Shown one piece after another: positions 1-5,909 of a stretch of DNA of 14,028 nucleotides (its first letter is position 1; each line of letters starts with the position of its first letter). Below the pieces are notes generated by a model. It had not been told where the DNA came from, did not search any database, and saw nothing but the letters and a program-made list of their open reading frames with translations. The stretch comes from CAYUUP01 sp964447925 (GTDB taxonomy: Bacteria > Bacillota > Clostridia > Oscillospirales > Oscillospiraceae), in assembly GCA_964447925.1 (NCBI GenBank), contig CAYUUP010000036.1, positions 1-14,028 on the forward strand, read 5' to 3'. The position numbers and the translations under genes were made by a program.

Positions 1-688
1 TTTCCGGCATGACCTCCAGAGCGGCGAAGGAGGTCTGCCGCCGAGCGTTGGCGTCAAAGGGAGAGACACGCACCAGCCGGTGTACGCCATGCTCGCTCCG
101 GAGGTAGCCATAGGCGTTTTCCCCCTCAATAAAGATGGTGGCGCTCTTGATGCCTGCCTCATCGCCGTCCTGATAGTCCATAGTCTTGCAGGTGAAGCCA
201 TGGCGCTCCGCCCACCGGGTGTACATTCGGAAGAGCATTTGCGCCCAGTCCTGGGCTTCAGTCCCTCCCGCCCCAGCGTGGAAGGTCAGAATGGCGTTGG
301 CGCTGTCATATTCACCGGTAAACAGGGTCTGAAGACGGGCCTTTTCCAGATCGGCCTCCAGATTGGAATAGCCCTCCTCCACCTCGGCCACCAGAGCTTC
401 GTCCTCCATTTCCTGCCCCATCTCACACAGAGTCATCAGATCCTCCCAGCCCTGATGCCGCTTCTGCTGGCCCTCTAGGTCGGTTTGGAGCTTTTTGATA
501 CGCTGAAGCACCTTCTGGGCCTTGTCCATGTCATCCCAGAAGCCATCGGCGGCACTTTGGGTCTGGAGCAGATCCAGCTCCTGGGCGGCGGTGTCCAGTT
601 TCAGGGCGGTGTCCAGCTCGTCAAGGGTGGATTTGAGGGCGTTCAGCTTGCTCTTGTATTCGTCAAATTGCAAAATTGCCATTGCCAT
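1..688 (-). CDS. prfB: Peptide chain release factor 2 (RF2), partial, C-terminus beyond left edge
   Basis: RF2 recognises UGA and UAA stop codons in the ribosomal A site and triggers peptide release. About 229 residues are visible. Residues 1-110 form the helical N-terminal domain, including the FWDD motif at residues 50-53. The class-I release factor signature HAGAGGTEAQDWA follows. Near the window edge is the RF2-specific SPF tripeptide, in the context VSPFDANARRQTSFA, which reads the stop codon. The catalytic GGQ loop lies outside the window. I chose the ATG at 688; a second ATG at 682 is two codons downstream, and a weak AAGAAGCGAG purine stretch precedes the first. The frame is open without interruption from 688 to 1. 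Most bacterial prfB genes carry an in-frame UGA with a +1 frameshift near codon 26; this one does not (see findings). Identification is secure from the motifs. Confidence 0.97.
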   Translation of the reverse strand, partial: MAMAILQFDEYKSKLNALKSTLDELDTALKLDTAAQELDLLQTQSAADGFWDDMDKAQKVLQRIKKLQTDLEGQQKRHQGWEDLMTLCEMGQEMEDEALVAEVEEGYSNLEADLEKARLQTLFTGEYDSANAILTFHAGAGGTEAQDWAQMLFRMYTRWAERHGFTCKTMDYQDGDEAGIKSATIFIEGENAYGYLRSEHGVHRLVRVSPFDANARRQTSFAALEVMPE

Positions 689-719
689 ACACACTCGCTT
701 CTTTTCAAAATCTTCTCTT

Positions 720-748
720 AGTATACCGGAAAATCCCATTCCTGTAAA
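720..748 (-). promoter_or_regulatory. Sigma-A-type promoter of prfB
   Basis: On the minus strand, TTTACA (743-748) and TATACT (720-725) are separated by exactly 17 bp. Transcription would start near 713, giving a leader of only about 25 nt before the prfB ATG at 688. The short leader leaves no room for a riboswitch or T-box. Assigned from consensus match and position only. Confidence 0.75.
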
Positions 749-798
749 GGCTTTTTTTAGGGGAAAGGGGGGTTGCCACCCGTTGGACGCAGACAAAG

Positions 799-838
799 AA
801 AAACCGCCCAAACGTCAAAAGGCGTTCGAGCGGTTTTT
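799..838 (-). terminator. Rho-independent terminator of tRNA-Gln
   Basis: On the minus strand, immediately after the tRNA CCA end, an AAAAACCGC arm (830-838) pairs with GCGGTTTTT (799-807). An inner AACG/CGTT pairing (823-826 with 811-814) extends the hairpin. A further TCTTT run follows the T-tract. A-tracts and T-tracts flank both sides, so it could also stop plus-strand transcripts. It begins directly at the mature 3' end, so tRNA 3' trimming would be minimal. Confidence 0.85.
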
Positions 839-911
839 GGCAGCGGAAGAAGGATTCGAACCCTCACATACAGAGTCAGAGTCTGCTGTGCTACCCTTAC
901 ACAATTCCGCT
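838..911 (-). tRNA. tRNA-Gln, anticodon CUG
   Basis: The minus strand folds into a full cloverleaf. The acceptor stem is AGCGGAA/TTCCGCT (905-911 with 842-848), 7 bp. A short D-arm contains GG, and the anticodon stem is GCAGA/TCTGT. The anticodon loop is CTCTGAC, giving anticodon CUG, which reads CAG (Gln). The variable loop is 4 nt, and the T-arm is GAGGG-TTCGAAT-CCTTC. The discriminator base is G73, as expected for glutamine tRNAs. The 3' CCA is encoded in the DNA (838-840). The mature molecule is 71 nt plus CCA. It is a single gene, not part of a visible tRNA cluster. Confidence 0.95.
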
Positions 912-918
912 GTATTAG

Positions 919-976
919 CCCTCTTGAGGAAACCACGACAAACATTATACCACGTTCGGCGGGTTTGTCAAGAGGG
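919..976. repeat. Nested inverted repeat around the tRNA-Gln promoter
   Basis: CCCTCTTGA at 919-927 is the exact reverse complement of TCAAGAGGG at 968-976 (9 bp). GACAAAC at 937-943 is the exact reverse complement of GTTTGTC at 963-969 (7 bp). The right arms overlap the -35 box, and the left arms fall near the predicted start and in the leader. CCTCTTGAGG at 920-929 is itself almost palindromic. The function is unknown: it could be a paired operator, a promoter-derived inverted duplication, or chance. Confidence 0.6.
944..971 (-). promoter_or_regulatory. Consensus sigma-A promoter of tRNA-Gln
   Basis: A perfect -35 TTGACA (966-971) and a perfect -10 TATAAT (944-949) are spaced by 16 bp on the minus strand, upstream of the tRNA. 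The expected start is near 937, giving a leader of about 25 nt before the acceptor stem. A full-consensus promoter fits a stable RNA gene. The promoter lies inside nested inverted repeats (see the repeat entry). Confidence 0.9.
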
Positions 977-1021
977 ATTTTTTCGTTTCTCGGTTTTTTT
1001 CTTTTTGACTGTCTGCGGAGG

Positions 1022-1050
1022 ACATACCTCGGCTGCCTTTCGCATAGGAT
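1022..1050 (+). promoter_or_regulatory. Possible sigma-E-type (sporulation) promoter of the pdaB-like gene
   Basis: ACATACC (1022-1028) and CATAGGAT (1043-1050) are separated by 14 bp. This resembles the mother-cell sigma-E pattern (an ATA-containing -35, 14 bp, then CATACA-T). The -10 departs from consensus at two positions. It lies about 50 bp upstream of the deacetylase start. No convincing sigma-A promoter is seen in this gap. The TTGACT at about 1004 has no matching -10. This is a weak call that depends on context. Confidence 0.3.
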
Positions 1051-1100
1051 GGAGCAGTGGGCGGCAGCACTCAAGGAAGGACGCGATGGGAGGAAAAACC

Positions 1101-1901
1101 ATGAAGCGAGAAGAGCTGCAAAATGGAATTTTTGGGAAAAAGGGCGTTAGGATATTCTTCTTCCGCCGTGAATGGCTGACAGCGGCGGGCTGCTTGGTGC
1201 TGGCGGCGGCCATGCTCTGGGTGGCCAGCTACCCGGATTCAGTGGGGGCGGCTGCAACCAGCAGACAGATTCCCGTCTACTGTGTGGAGCGGGAGGAGAA
1301 GGTAATCTCTCTGACCTTTGACGCCGCATGGGGCAACGAGGACACCGAGACACTGATAGAAATTCTGGGAGCCTACGATGTGAAGGCCACCTTCTTTGTG
1401 GTGGGGGAGTGGGTGGATAAATACCCGGAATCGGTAAAGGCACTATCCGATGCCGGGCATGAAATTATGAATCACTCTAATAAACACGACCATCTGACCT
1501 CTCTTTCGGCGGAGGAAGTCATTGCGGATCTGAATGCCTGCAATGACAAGATTGAGGCTGTCACCGGCGTGCGGCCCACCCTGATTCGCTGCCCCTACGG
1601 CGACTACAACGACACGGTGGTGAATGCTATCCGCTCCATGGGTATGGAGGCCATCCAGTGGGATGTGGATAGCCTGGACTGGAAGGAGATATCCGCCGAT
1701 GAGATCACCCAGCGGGTGACCGGCAGGGTGTCTGCTGGGTCTATTGTCCTCTTCCACAATGCTGCTCTGCATACCCCGGAGGCGCTGGGGACAATCATTG
1801 AGACTCTGATGGAGGAGGGCTACTCCTTTGTCCCTGTCTCTCAGCTTCTGCTGAAGGGAGAGTGTACCATTGACAACAATGGCCGACAGTGCGCGGCGTA
1901 G
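1101..1901 (+). CDS. PdaB-like polysaccharide deacetylase (NodB/CE4 fold), sporulation-type
   Basis: This family removes acetyl groups from cell-wall or spore-cortex polysaccharides; B. subtilis PdaB is needed for late spore maintenance. The protein has 266 aa. A basic N-terminus is followed by one membrane segment (about residues 26-44), then an extracytoplasmic NodB domain (about 65-255). Visible motifs are TFDAAWG (72-78), HSNKH with H125 and H129, RCPYGDY (163-169), WDVDSLDW (187-194) and FH at 218-219. The TFD-xxWG form of motif 1 is what points to PdaB rather than PgdA. The usual TFDDG second Asp is Ala75. The start at 1101 is chosen because GGGAGGA (1088-1094) sits at ideal distance and the signal-anchor follows. 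The reading frame is open far upstream to 522, but that stretch overlaps the tRNA and prfB and is not coding. It is monocistronic, with a terminator directly after it. Confidence 0.85.
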   Translation: MKREELQNGIFGKKGVRIFFFRREWLTAAGCLVLAAAMLWVASYPDSVGAAATSRQIPVYCVEREEKVISLTFDAAWGNEDTETLIEILGAYDVKATFFVVGEWVDKYPESVKALSDAGHEIMNHSNKHDHLTSLSAEEVIADLNACNDKIEAVTGVRPTLIRCPYGDYNDTVVNAIRSMGMEAIQWDVDSLDWKEISADEITQRVTGRVSAGSIVLFHNAALHTPEALGTIIETLMEEGYSFVPVSQLLLKGECTIDNNGRQCAA

Positions 1902-1918
1902 GGAAAATGAGGGCTGTC

Positions 1919-1955
1919 ATCGGAGCAAGCGGTGTATCGCTTGCTCCGATTTTTT
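1919..1955 (+). terminator. Strong rho-independent terminator after the pdaB-like gene
   Basis: A 13-bp perfect stem, ATCGGAGCAAGCG (1919-1931) against its complement (1938-1950), has a 6-nt loop and ends in a six-T run. It begins 18 bp after the stop codon and separates this gene from the next operon. Confidence 0.95.
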
Positions 1956-2018
1956 GCAAGAACCGGGGCGGACTTGTTGCGCCGCTCGGACTAGAATTAT
2001 CAGATAAGCCTTCCTGAC

Positions 2019-2047
2019 TTGACAAATTTCCATTCAGACTGCATAAT
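2019..2047 (+). promoter_or_regulatory. Sigma-A-type promoter of the long plus-strand operon
   Basis: TTGACA (2019-2024), a 17-bp spacer and CATAAT (2042-2047) lie 36 bp upstream of the ATG at 2084. The predicted start is near 2054. This is the only strong plus-strand promoter seen before the run of genes from 2084 to 9233. Confidence 0.85.
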
Positions 2048-2083
2048 AAGAGGTTAGAGATATGTCCTGAGAGGAGATCGGCT

Positions 2084-3424
2084 ATGGCCCAGACGCCTTT
2101 ATATGATGCACTGAATGAGTTTGCGGAGCGCCGCCCCCTGCGGCTCCATATGCCTGGCCACAAGGGCAGGCCCCTGCCCCTGCTGGGGATGGACGCCTAT
2201 ACCCGGCTGGATTTTACCGAGATGCCCGCCACAGGAACCCTCTATCCCGGGCCGGACGGCTCCGGCAGGGTGGGAGCCATTCAGCAGTCGGAGGAGCGGA
2301 TGGCCCGGCTGATGGGGGCGGATGCCTGCCTGTACCTCACCGGCGGCTCCACCCAAGGTATCTTTACCATGCTGGCCTTGACTACCCGCCCTGGCGATGG
2401 CATCCTGTTGGATCGTACTGCCCACCGGGCGCTGCATCACGCCGTGGCTCTGCTGGATCTGCATCCCACCTGGCTGCCCCGCCCCTGGAGAGAGGACTGG
2501 GGACTGGGGGGCAGCGTCTCCCCGGAATCGGTGGAGCGGGCGTTGAGCGCTGATCCCAAAATCAAAACGATCTGTGTCACCTCGCCGGATTATTATGGTG
2601 TGTTGACGGATATTACCAAAATCGGGGCGATCTGTCATCGCCATGGGGCCAGGCTGGTGGTGGACGGCGCCCATGGCGCACATCTGCCCTTTCTACTGAA
2701 GGAGCCCTGGGTGGGGGCCGATCTGGTGACGGTATCCACCCACAAGACATTGCCCGCTCCCGGCCAGACTGCGCTGCTGCTCTCCTATGGGGGCCTTGGC
2801 TTGGATGAGCTGGAGCGCTGGGGGTCGGTGTTCGGTACCTCATCCCCCGGCTTTCCCCTGCTGGCGGCGCTGGACTGCCTGGGTGCCTGGCTGGAGGAGG
2901 AAGGTGGAACCGCCTTGGGGGAGACAGCCCGCCAGGTAGCGGAGCTGCGTACAAGATACCCTGCCCTGGCGGACGGGACGGATGCTCTTGACCCCTGCCG
3001 TCTGACGCTCCTGACAGAAAACGGCTACGCCCTGTCCCGAGCGTTGCAGGGGGAGGGCATCTGGCCAGAGATGGCGGGGAAACGACATGTAGTCTGCATT
3101 ATGACGCCGGCGGACGGGGCAGCGGAATTTGCCCGGCTGGACAATGCTCTGGCGCGGCTGGGAGAGCGGGGCATAGGGAAGGCTCATACGCCGCCGCCCC
3201 GGCCCGGGCGCCAGGTTATTTCCCCCCGGGAGGCTTTGTTTGCGCCCCGGGAGACGGTGCCCGTTGCGGCGGCGGCGGGGCGGATCGCAGCCCTGCCCCT
3301 GGCCCCCTGCCCGCCAGGAGTGGCACTGGCCTCTCCTGGCGAAGAAATCACGCGGGAAACGCTGGCATATTTGGAAGAAATAGGGTATAATAGTGGAGAA
3401 GGCCGCATCCAGGTGGTGCGGTGA
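2084..3424 (+). CDS. Orn/Lys/Arg decarboxylase-family PLP enzyme (YaaO-like)
   Basis: This is a fold-type I PLP enzyme of the short Orn/Lys/Arg decarboxylase family; members decarboxylate basic amino acids to diamines or agmatine. The protein has 446 aa. The N-terminal signature LHMPGHKG is at 21-28. The cofactor-binding segment GGSTQG is at 87-92, and DRTAHRALHHA is at 110-120. VVDGAHGAH is at 192-200. The PLP lysine is K221 within STHKTLPAPGQTA. The family's C-terminal domain carries SPREA and a PPG...PGE motif. In relatives the segments usually read DEAHG and HKT..LTQ, so G195 and the PGQ variant are unusual. An AGGAG site precedes the ATG. B. subtilis yaaO lies in the same neighbourhood (yaaO-tmk-yaaQ-yaaR-holB-yaaT), which supports the assignment. 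The substrate cannot be read from sequence. Confidence 0.88.
   Translation: MAQTPLYDALNEFAERRPLRLHMPGHKGRPLPLLGMDAYTRLDFTEMPATGTLYPGPDGSGRVGAIQQSEERMARLMGADACLYLTGGSTQGIFTMLALTTRPGDGILLDRTAHRALHHAVALLDLHPTWLPRPWREDWGLGGSVSPESVERALSADPKIKTICVTSPDYYGVLTDITKIGAICHRHGARLVVDGAHGAHLPFLLKEPWVGADLVTVSTHKTLPAPGQTALLLSYGGLGLDELERWGSVFGTSSPGFPLLAALDCLGAWLEEEGGTALGETARQVAELRTRYPALADGTDALDPCRLTLLTENGYALSRALQGEGIWPEMAGKRHVVCIMTPADGAAEFARLDNALARLGERGIGKAHTPPPRPGRQVISPREALFAPRETVPVAAAAGRIAALPLAPCPPGVALASPGEEITRETLAYLEEIGYNSGEGRIQVVR
3362..3391 (+). promoter_or_regulatory. Possible internal promoter ahead of darA-holB
   Basis: A perfect TATAAT (3386-3391) lies inside the last codons of the decarboxylase-like gene. 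CTGGCA, a 4/6 match to -35, lies 18 bp upstream. It sits about 55 bp before the darA-like start, so it could express darA-holB-ricT separately from the first gene. The -10 could also be chance, since it encodes Gly-Tyr-Asn in a conserved-looking stretch. Confidence 0.35.
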
Positions 3425-3446
3425 CAGAGAAAGGACAGAAGATAAG

Positions 3447-3752
3447 ATGAAGTTGGTTATTGCCATTATCCATTCTGAGGATAACCAGGCCGTTACCACT
3501 GCTCTGCTGGAGGGAGGTTTTTCCGCTACCCGTATGTCGGCATGGGGCGGATTCCTGGAGAAGGAGTGTCAGGTGTTGTTTATCTGTGCGGATGAGGAGA
3601 AGGTGGATCGGGTGAAGGAGATTTTCCGGAAGAACGTCTCCTGTCGCAGCCAGCCCGTCCCGGGAGAGATGTCCTATCTGCTCCCTGGCCCGGTAACAGT
3701 GGGGGGCGCTACCATCTTCGTGGTTAACGTGGAACAGTTCCAGCGGATGTGA
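3447..3752 (+). CDS. darA: DarA/YaaQ-like PII-type cyclic-di-AMP receptor homologue
   Basis: DarA proteins are small trimeric PII-like cytosolic proteins that bind cyclic-di-AMP. The protein has 101 aa (B. subtilis DarA has about 109). Visible features are the start MKLVIAII, the GGFL motif at 34-37, and the C-terminal VGGATIFVVNVEQF strand region (85-98). The segment after GGFL reads EKECQV, where characterised DarA proteins carry a GNTT-containing stretch. The loop before VGGAT is also shorter. The start at 3447 is chosen because homology begins there and AAGGA lies 11 nt upstream; the frame is open to 3393 inside the preceding gene. It lies 22 bp after the decarboxylase-like gene and 4 bp before holB. 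Family membership is likely; ligand binding is uncertain because of the altered loop. Confidence 0.85.
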   Translation: MKLVIAIIHSEDNQAVTTALLEGGFSATRMSAWGGFLEKECQVLFICADEEKVDRVKEIFRKNVSCRSQPVPGEMSYLLPGPVTVGGATIFVVNVEQFQRM

Positions 3753-3756
3753 TGTG

Positions 3757-4731
3757 ATGCGGCTTTTGAACCTTGTGGGTAATGCTCGGCTGAAAAGTCA
3801 ACTGGAATACCGGGGCCAGCTGCCCCACGCCGTTATCCTTTCCGGCCCGGAGGGGACAGGCCGCCATACCCTGGCCCGGCAGATGGCCCAGGCAATGCTG
3901 TGCCAGGGGAATGTGCCGGAGGAGGCCCGGCCCTGCGGCGTCTGCCCTCACTGCCGGAAGGTGCTGGCAGGGATCCACCCCGATTTCATCTCTCTCACTA
4001 GCTTTATGACGGCGGAGGAGCAGGGAAAGGATATCCGGGTGTCCGCCGTGCGGGCGCTGCGCCAGGATGCCTTTATCCGGCCCAACGAGGGACGGCGGAA
4101 GGTCTATCTGCTGGAAAGGGCGGAGACGATGAACGCCAGCGGTCAGAACAGCCTTTTAAAGCTGTTGGAGGATGGCCCCGCCTATGCTGCCTTTTTGCTG
4201 ATTACCGTTCGGGCGGAGGGCCTGCTGCCCACCGTCCGTTCCCGGTGTGAGCAATTTGCCCTTACCCCGGTGAGCCGGGAGGAGGCTCGGGACTGCCTAG
4301 CCCGGCTGCGGCCCGATGTCCCAACGGAGATGCTGGAGCAGGCGGCAGCCGCCTGCAATGGGAGTGTTGGCGTGGGGCTGAGGCTGCTGGATAGTGGCGG
4401 AGACAACGGGCTGCGTCGGTCTGCCGAGGAGCTGATGTCCGCCTTAGCCAGCCGGGACGAGTGGACGATACTCAGCACCGCTGTCGGGATGGAGAGGCTG
4501 GAGCGGGAAGAGCTGCCAGAGCTTTATGGCCTGTGCGCTGGGCTGGCAGCGGAAGCTCTGCTTTCCCCATCTGCCCAGACGGTGGGCTGGAAGCGGGACC
4601 TGGCTCCTAAAGAGCTGTTGATGCTCCGGGACAAGCTGGAGGAATACCGCCTGCAATGCAAATTCCATGTGGGTACGGGCCACAGCCTGGGCCGGGCGGC
4701 ATCAGAACTCTGTGAGATGCTGCGAAATTGA
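3757..4731 (+). CDS. holB: DNA polymerase III delta prime subunit
   Basis: Delta prime is the stator subunit of the clamp loader that places the sliding clamp on DNA during replication. The protein has 324 aa. An N-terminal AAA+ module has a degenerate P-loop GPEGTGRHT (30-38), with Arg-His where ATP-binding subunits have Lys-Thr. Delta prime subunits commonly do not hydrolyse ATP, so this fits. Cys49, Cys60, Cys63 and Cys66 form the zinc module. SRC at 162-164 is the arginine-finger motif of sensor-1 context. The C-terminal collar domain follows. ATG at 3757 is used; a GTG at 3754 is one codon upstream and equally possible. No strong RBS is visible, and the start lies 4 bp after the darA stop, suggesting translational coupling. 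The gene order darA-holB-ricT matches Bacillus, with yaaR missing. Confidence 0.95.
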   Translation: MRLLNLVGNARLKSQLEYRGQLPHAVILSGPEGTGRHTLARQMAQAMLCQGNVPEEARPCGVCPHCRKVLAGIHPDFISLTSFMTAEEQGKDIRVSAVRALRQDAFIRPNEGRRKVYLLERAETMNASGQNSLLKLLEDGPAYAAFLLITVRAEGLLPTVRSRCEQFALTPVSREEARDCLARLRPDVPTEMLEQAAAACNGSVGVGLRLLDSGGDNGLRRSAEELMSALASRDEWTILSTAVGMERLEREELPELYGLCAGLAAEALLSPSAQTVGWKRDLAPKELLMLRDKLEEYRLQCKFHVGTGHSLGRAASELCEMLRN

Positions 4732-4790
4732 GCCGCTGCGCCGGCAGGCGTTGGGTCTGGGGACCCTCTTAATAATAAGGAGATTACAAT

Positions 4791-5879
4791 ATGACCGAGG
4801 TTGTCAGCGCCCGCTTCAAACGAGGCGGAAAAGCGTACTATTTTAATCCAAATGGAATGGAACTCAAGGCGGGGGATGAGGTCATCATCGAGACAGCCAG
4901 GGGCCAGGAGCTGGGTGTCTGCGTCAAGGGGAATTTTCTCATTGATGAGCGGGAGCTGTTTTCCCCATTGCGGCCCATTTTGCGAAGGGCTGACCGTCAG
5001 GACACCTCCCGGACAGAGGCCATGAAGGAAAAGGAGACCGAGGCCGGAAAAATTTTTCAGGAAAAAGTTCGGGAACACGGCCTGGAGATGAAGCTGGTGC
5101 AGACGGAATATCAGATGGATGGCAGCAAGCTGCTTTTTTACTTCACCGCCGATGGAAGGGTGGATTTCCGCAGCCTGGTGCGGGATCTGGGGAGCATTTT
5201 TCACACCCGCATTGAGCTGCGGCAGATCGGCATCCGGGACGAGGCCAAGCTGCTGGGAGGAATCGGTGCTTGCGGGCGGCCTTACTGCTGCAAGAGTTTC
5301 CTCAACGACTTCCACTCCGTCTCTATCAAGATGGCCAAGACCCAGGGGCTGGCCCTGAGCCCCAGTAAAGTCTCCGGCGCCTGCGGGCGCCTGATGTGCT
5401 GTCTCAAGTACGAACAGGAATCCTATGAGGACGCGCTGACCAGGGTGCCAAAGCTGGACAGCCTGGTGGAAACTCCCGATGGTGTGGGCGTGGTGAATCA
5501 GGTGCAGCTGCTCCGGGAACAGGTGAAGGTGCGGCTGGACAAGTCACCGGAGGCCCCGGCCTATTACAGGTGCAGTGATATCACCGTCATTCGCAGCGGC
5601 AAGGGCAAGCGCCCGCCAGGCTATGAACTGCCCCAGAAAGGGGAGGAGGAGAATCTCCATCCCCGGCAGCAGCTCCGGCAGAAGCCGGATCCGGCGGAGC
5701 TACAGGAAGCACAGCCATCCCAGAAGAAAAAGCCGCCCCAGAAGAATAACACGGTGGCCCACAAGACCAGTGCGCCCACCTCGGCGGAGCAGAATCAGAG
5801 CCAGGAGTACAGCCGGAAGAAGAAACGGTTGCACTCTGGCGGCAAAAAGCCCGGGAAAAAGCCCACCGATGACGTATAG
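4791..5879 (+). CDS. ricT: PSP1-family protein RicT (YaaT)
   Basis: In B. subtilis RicT works with RicA and RicF in a complex carrying 4Fe-4S clusters that helps RNase Y mature mRNAs and promotes sporulation, competence and biofilm formation. The protein has 362 aa. The PSP1 core spans about residues 1-265. It carries two conserved cysteine motifs: ACGRPYCC (Cys161, 166, 167) and ACGRLMCC (Cys198, 203, 204). GIGACGR and SVSIKMAKTQ are family signatures. Beyond residue about 268 is a tail of roughly 95 residues rich in Lys, Pro, Gln and Ser; B. subtilis YaaT has only about 275 aa. The RBS AAGGAG is well placed. The gene lies 59 bp after holB and 30 bp before dut. No ricA or ricF is in the window. 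Confidence 0.93.
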   Translation: MTEVVSARFKRGGKAYYFNPNGMELKAGDEVIIETARGQELGVCVKGNFLIDERELFSPLRPILRRADRQDTSRTEAMKEKETEAGKIFQEKVREHGLEMKLVQTEYQMDGSKLLFYFTADGRVDFRSLVRDLGSIFHTRIELRQIGIRDEAKLLGGIGACGRPYCCKSFLNDFHSVSIKMAKTQGLALSPSKVSGACGRLMCCLKYEQESYEDALTRVPKLDSLVETPDGVGVVNQVQLLREQVKVRLDKSPEAPAYYRCSDITVIRSGKGKRPPGYELPQKGEEENLHPRQQLRQKPDPAELQEAQPSQKKKPPQKNNTVAHKTSAPTSAEQNQSQEYSRKKKRLHSGGKKPGKKPTDDV

Positions 5880-5909
5880 ACGTTCGGACAGATACGGAAG
5901 GAGTACACG

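Noticed and set aside
838..911. tRNA-Gln as an integration site for a mobile element
   Set aside because: No integrase, no duplicated tRNA 3' end and no foreign-looking genes nearby.
522..1100. Open frame extending the PdaB-like protein upstream by 193 codons
   Set aside because: It runs antisense through prfB and the tRNA-Gln gene and has no family similarity; the signal anchor and an ideal RBS place the start at 1101.
4753..4766. GGGTC/GACCC hairpin between holB and ricT
   Set aside because: Only 5 bp and followed by TCTT rather than a T-run, so neither a credible terminator nor an attenuator.
4524..5315. 263-codon minus-strand open frame opposite holB and ricT
   Set aside because: High GC content makes long antisense frames common; the opposite strand codes for two recognisable proteins and this frame has no RBS or domain.
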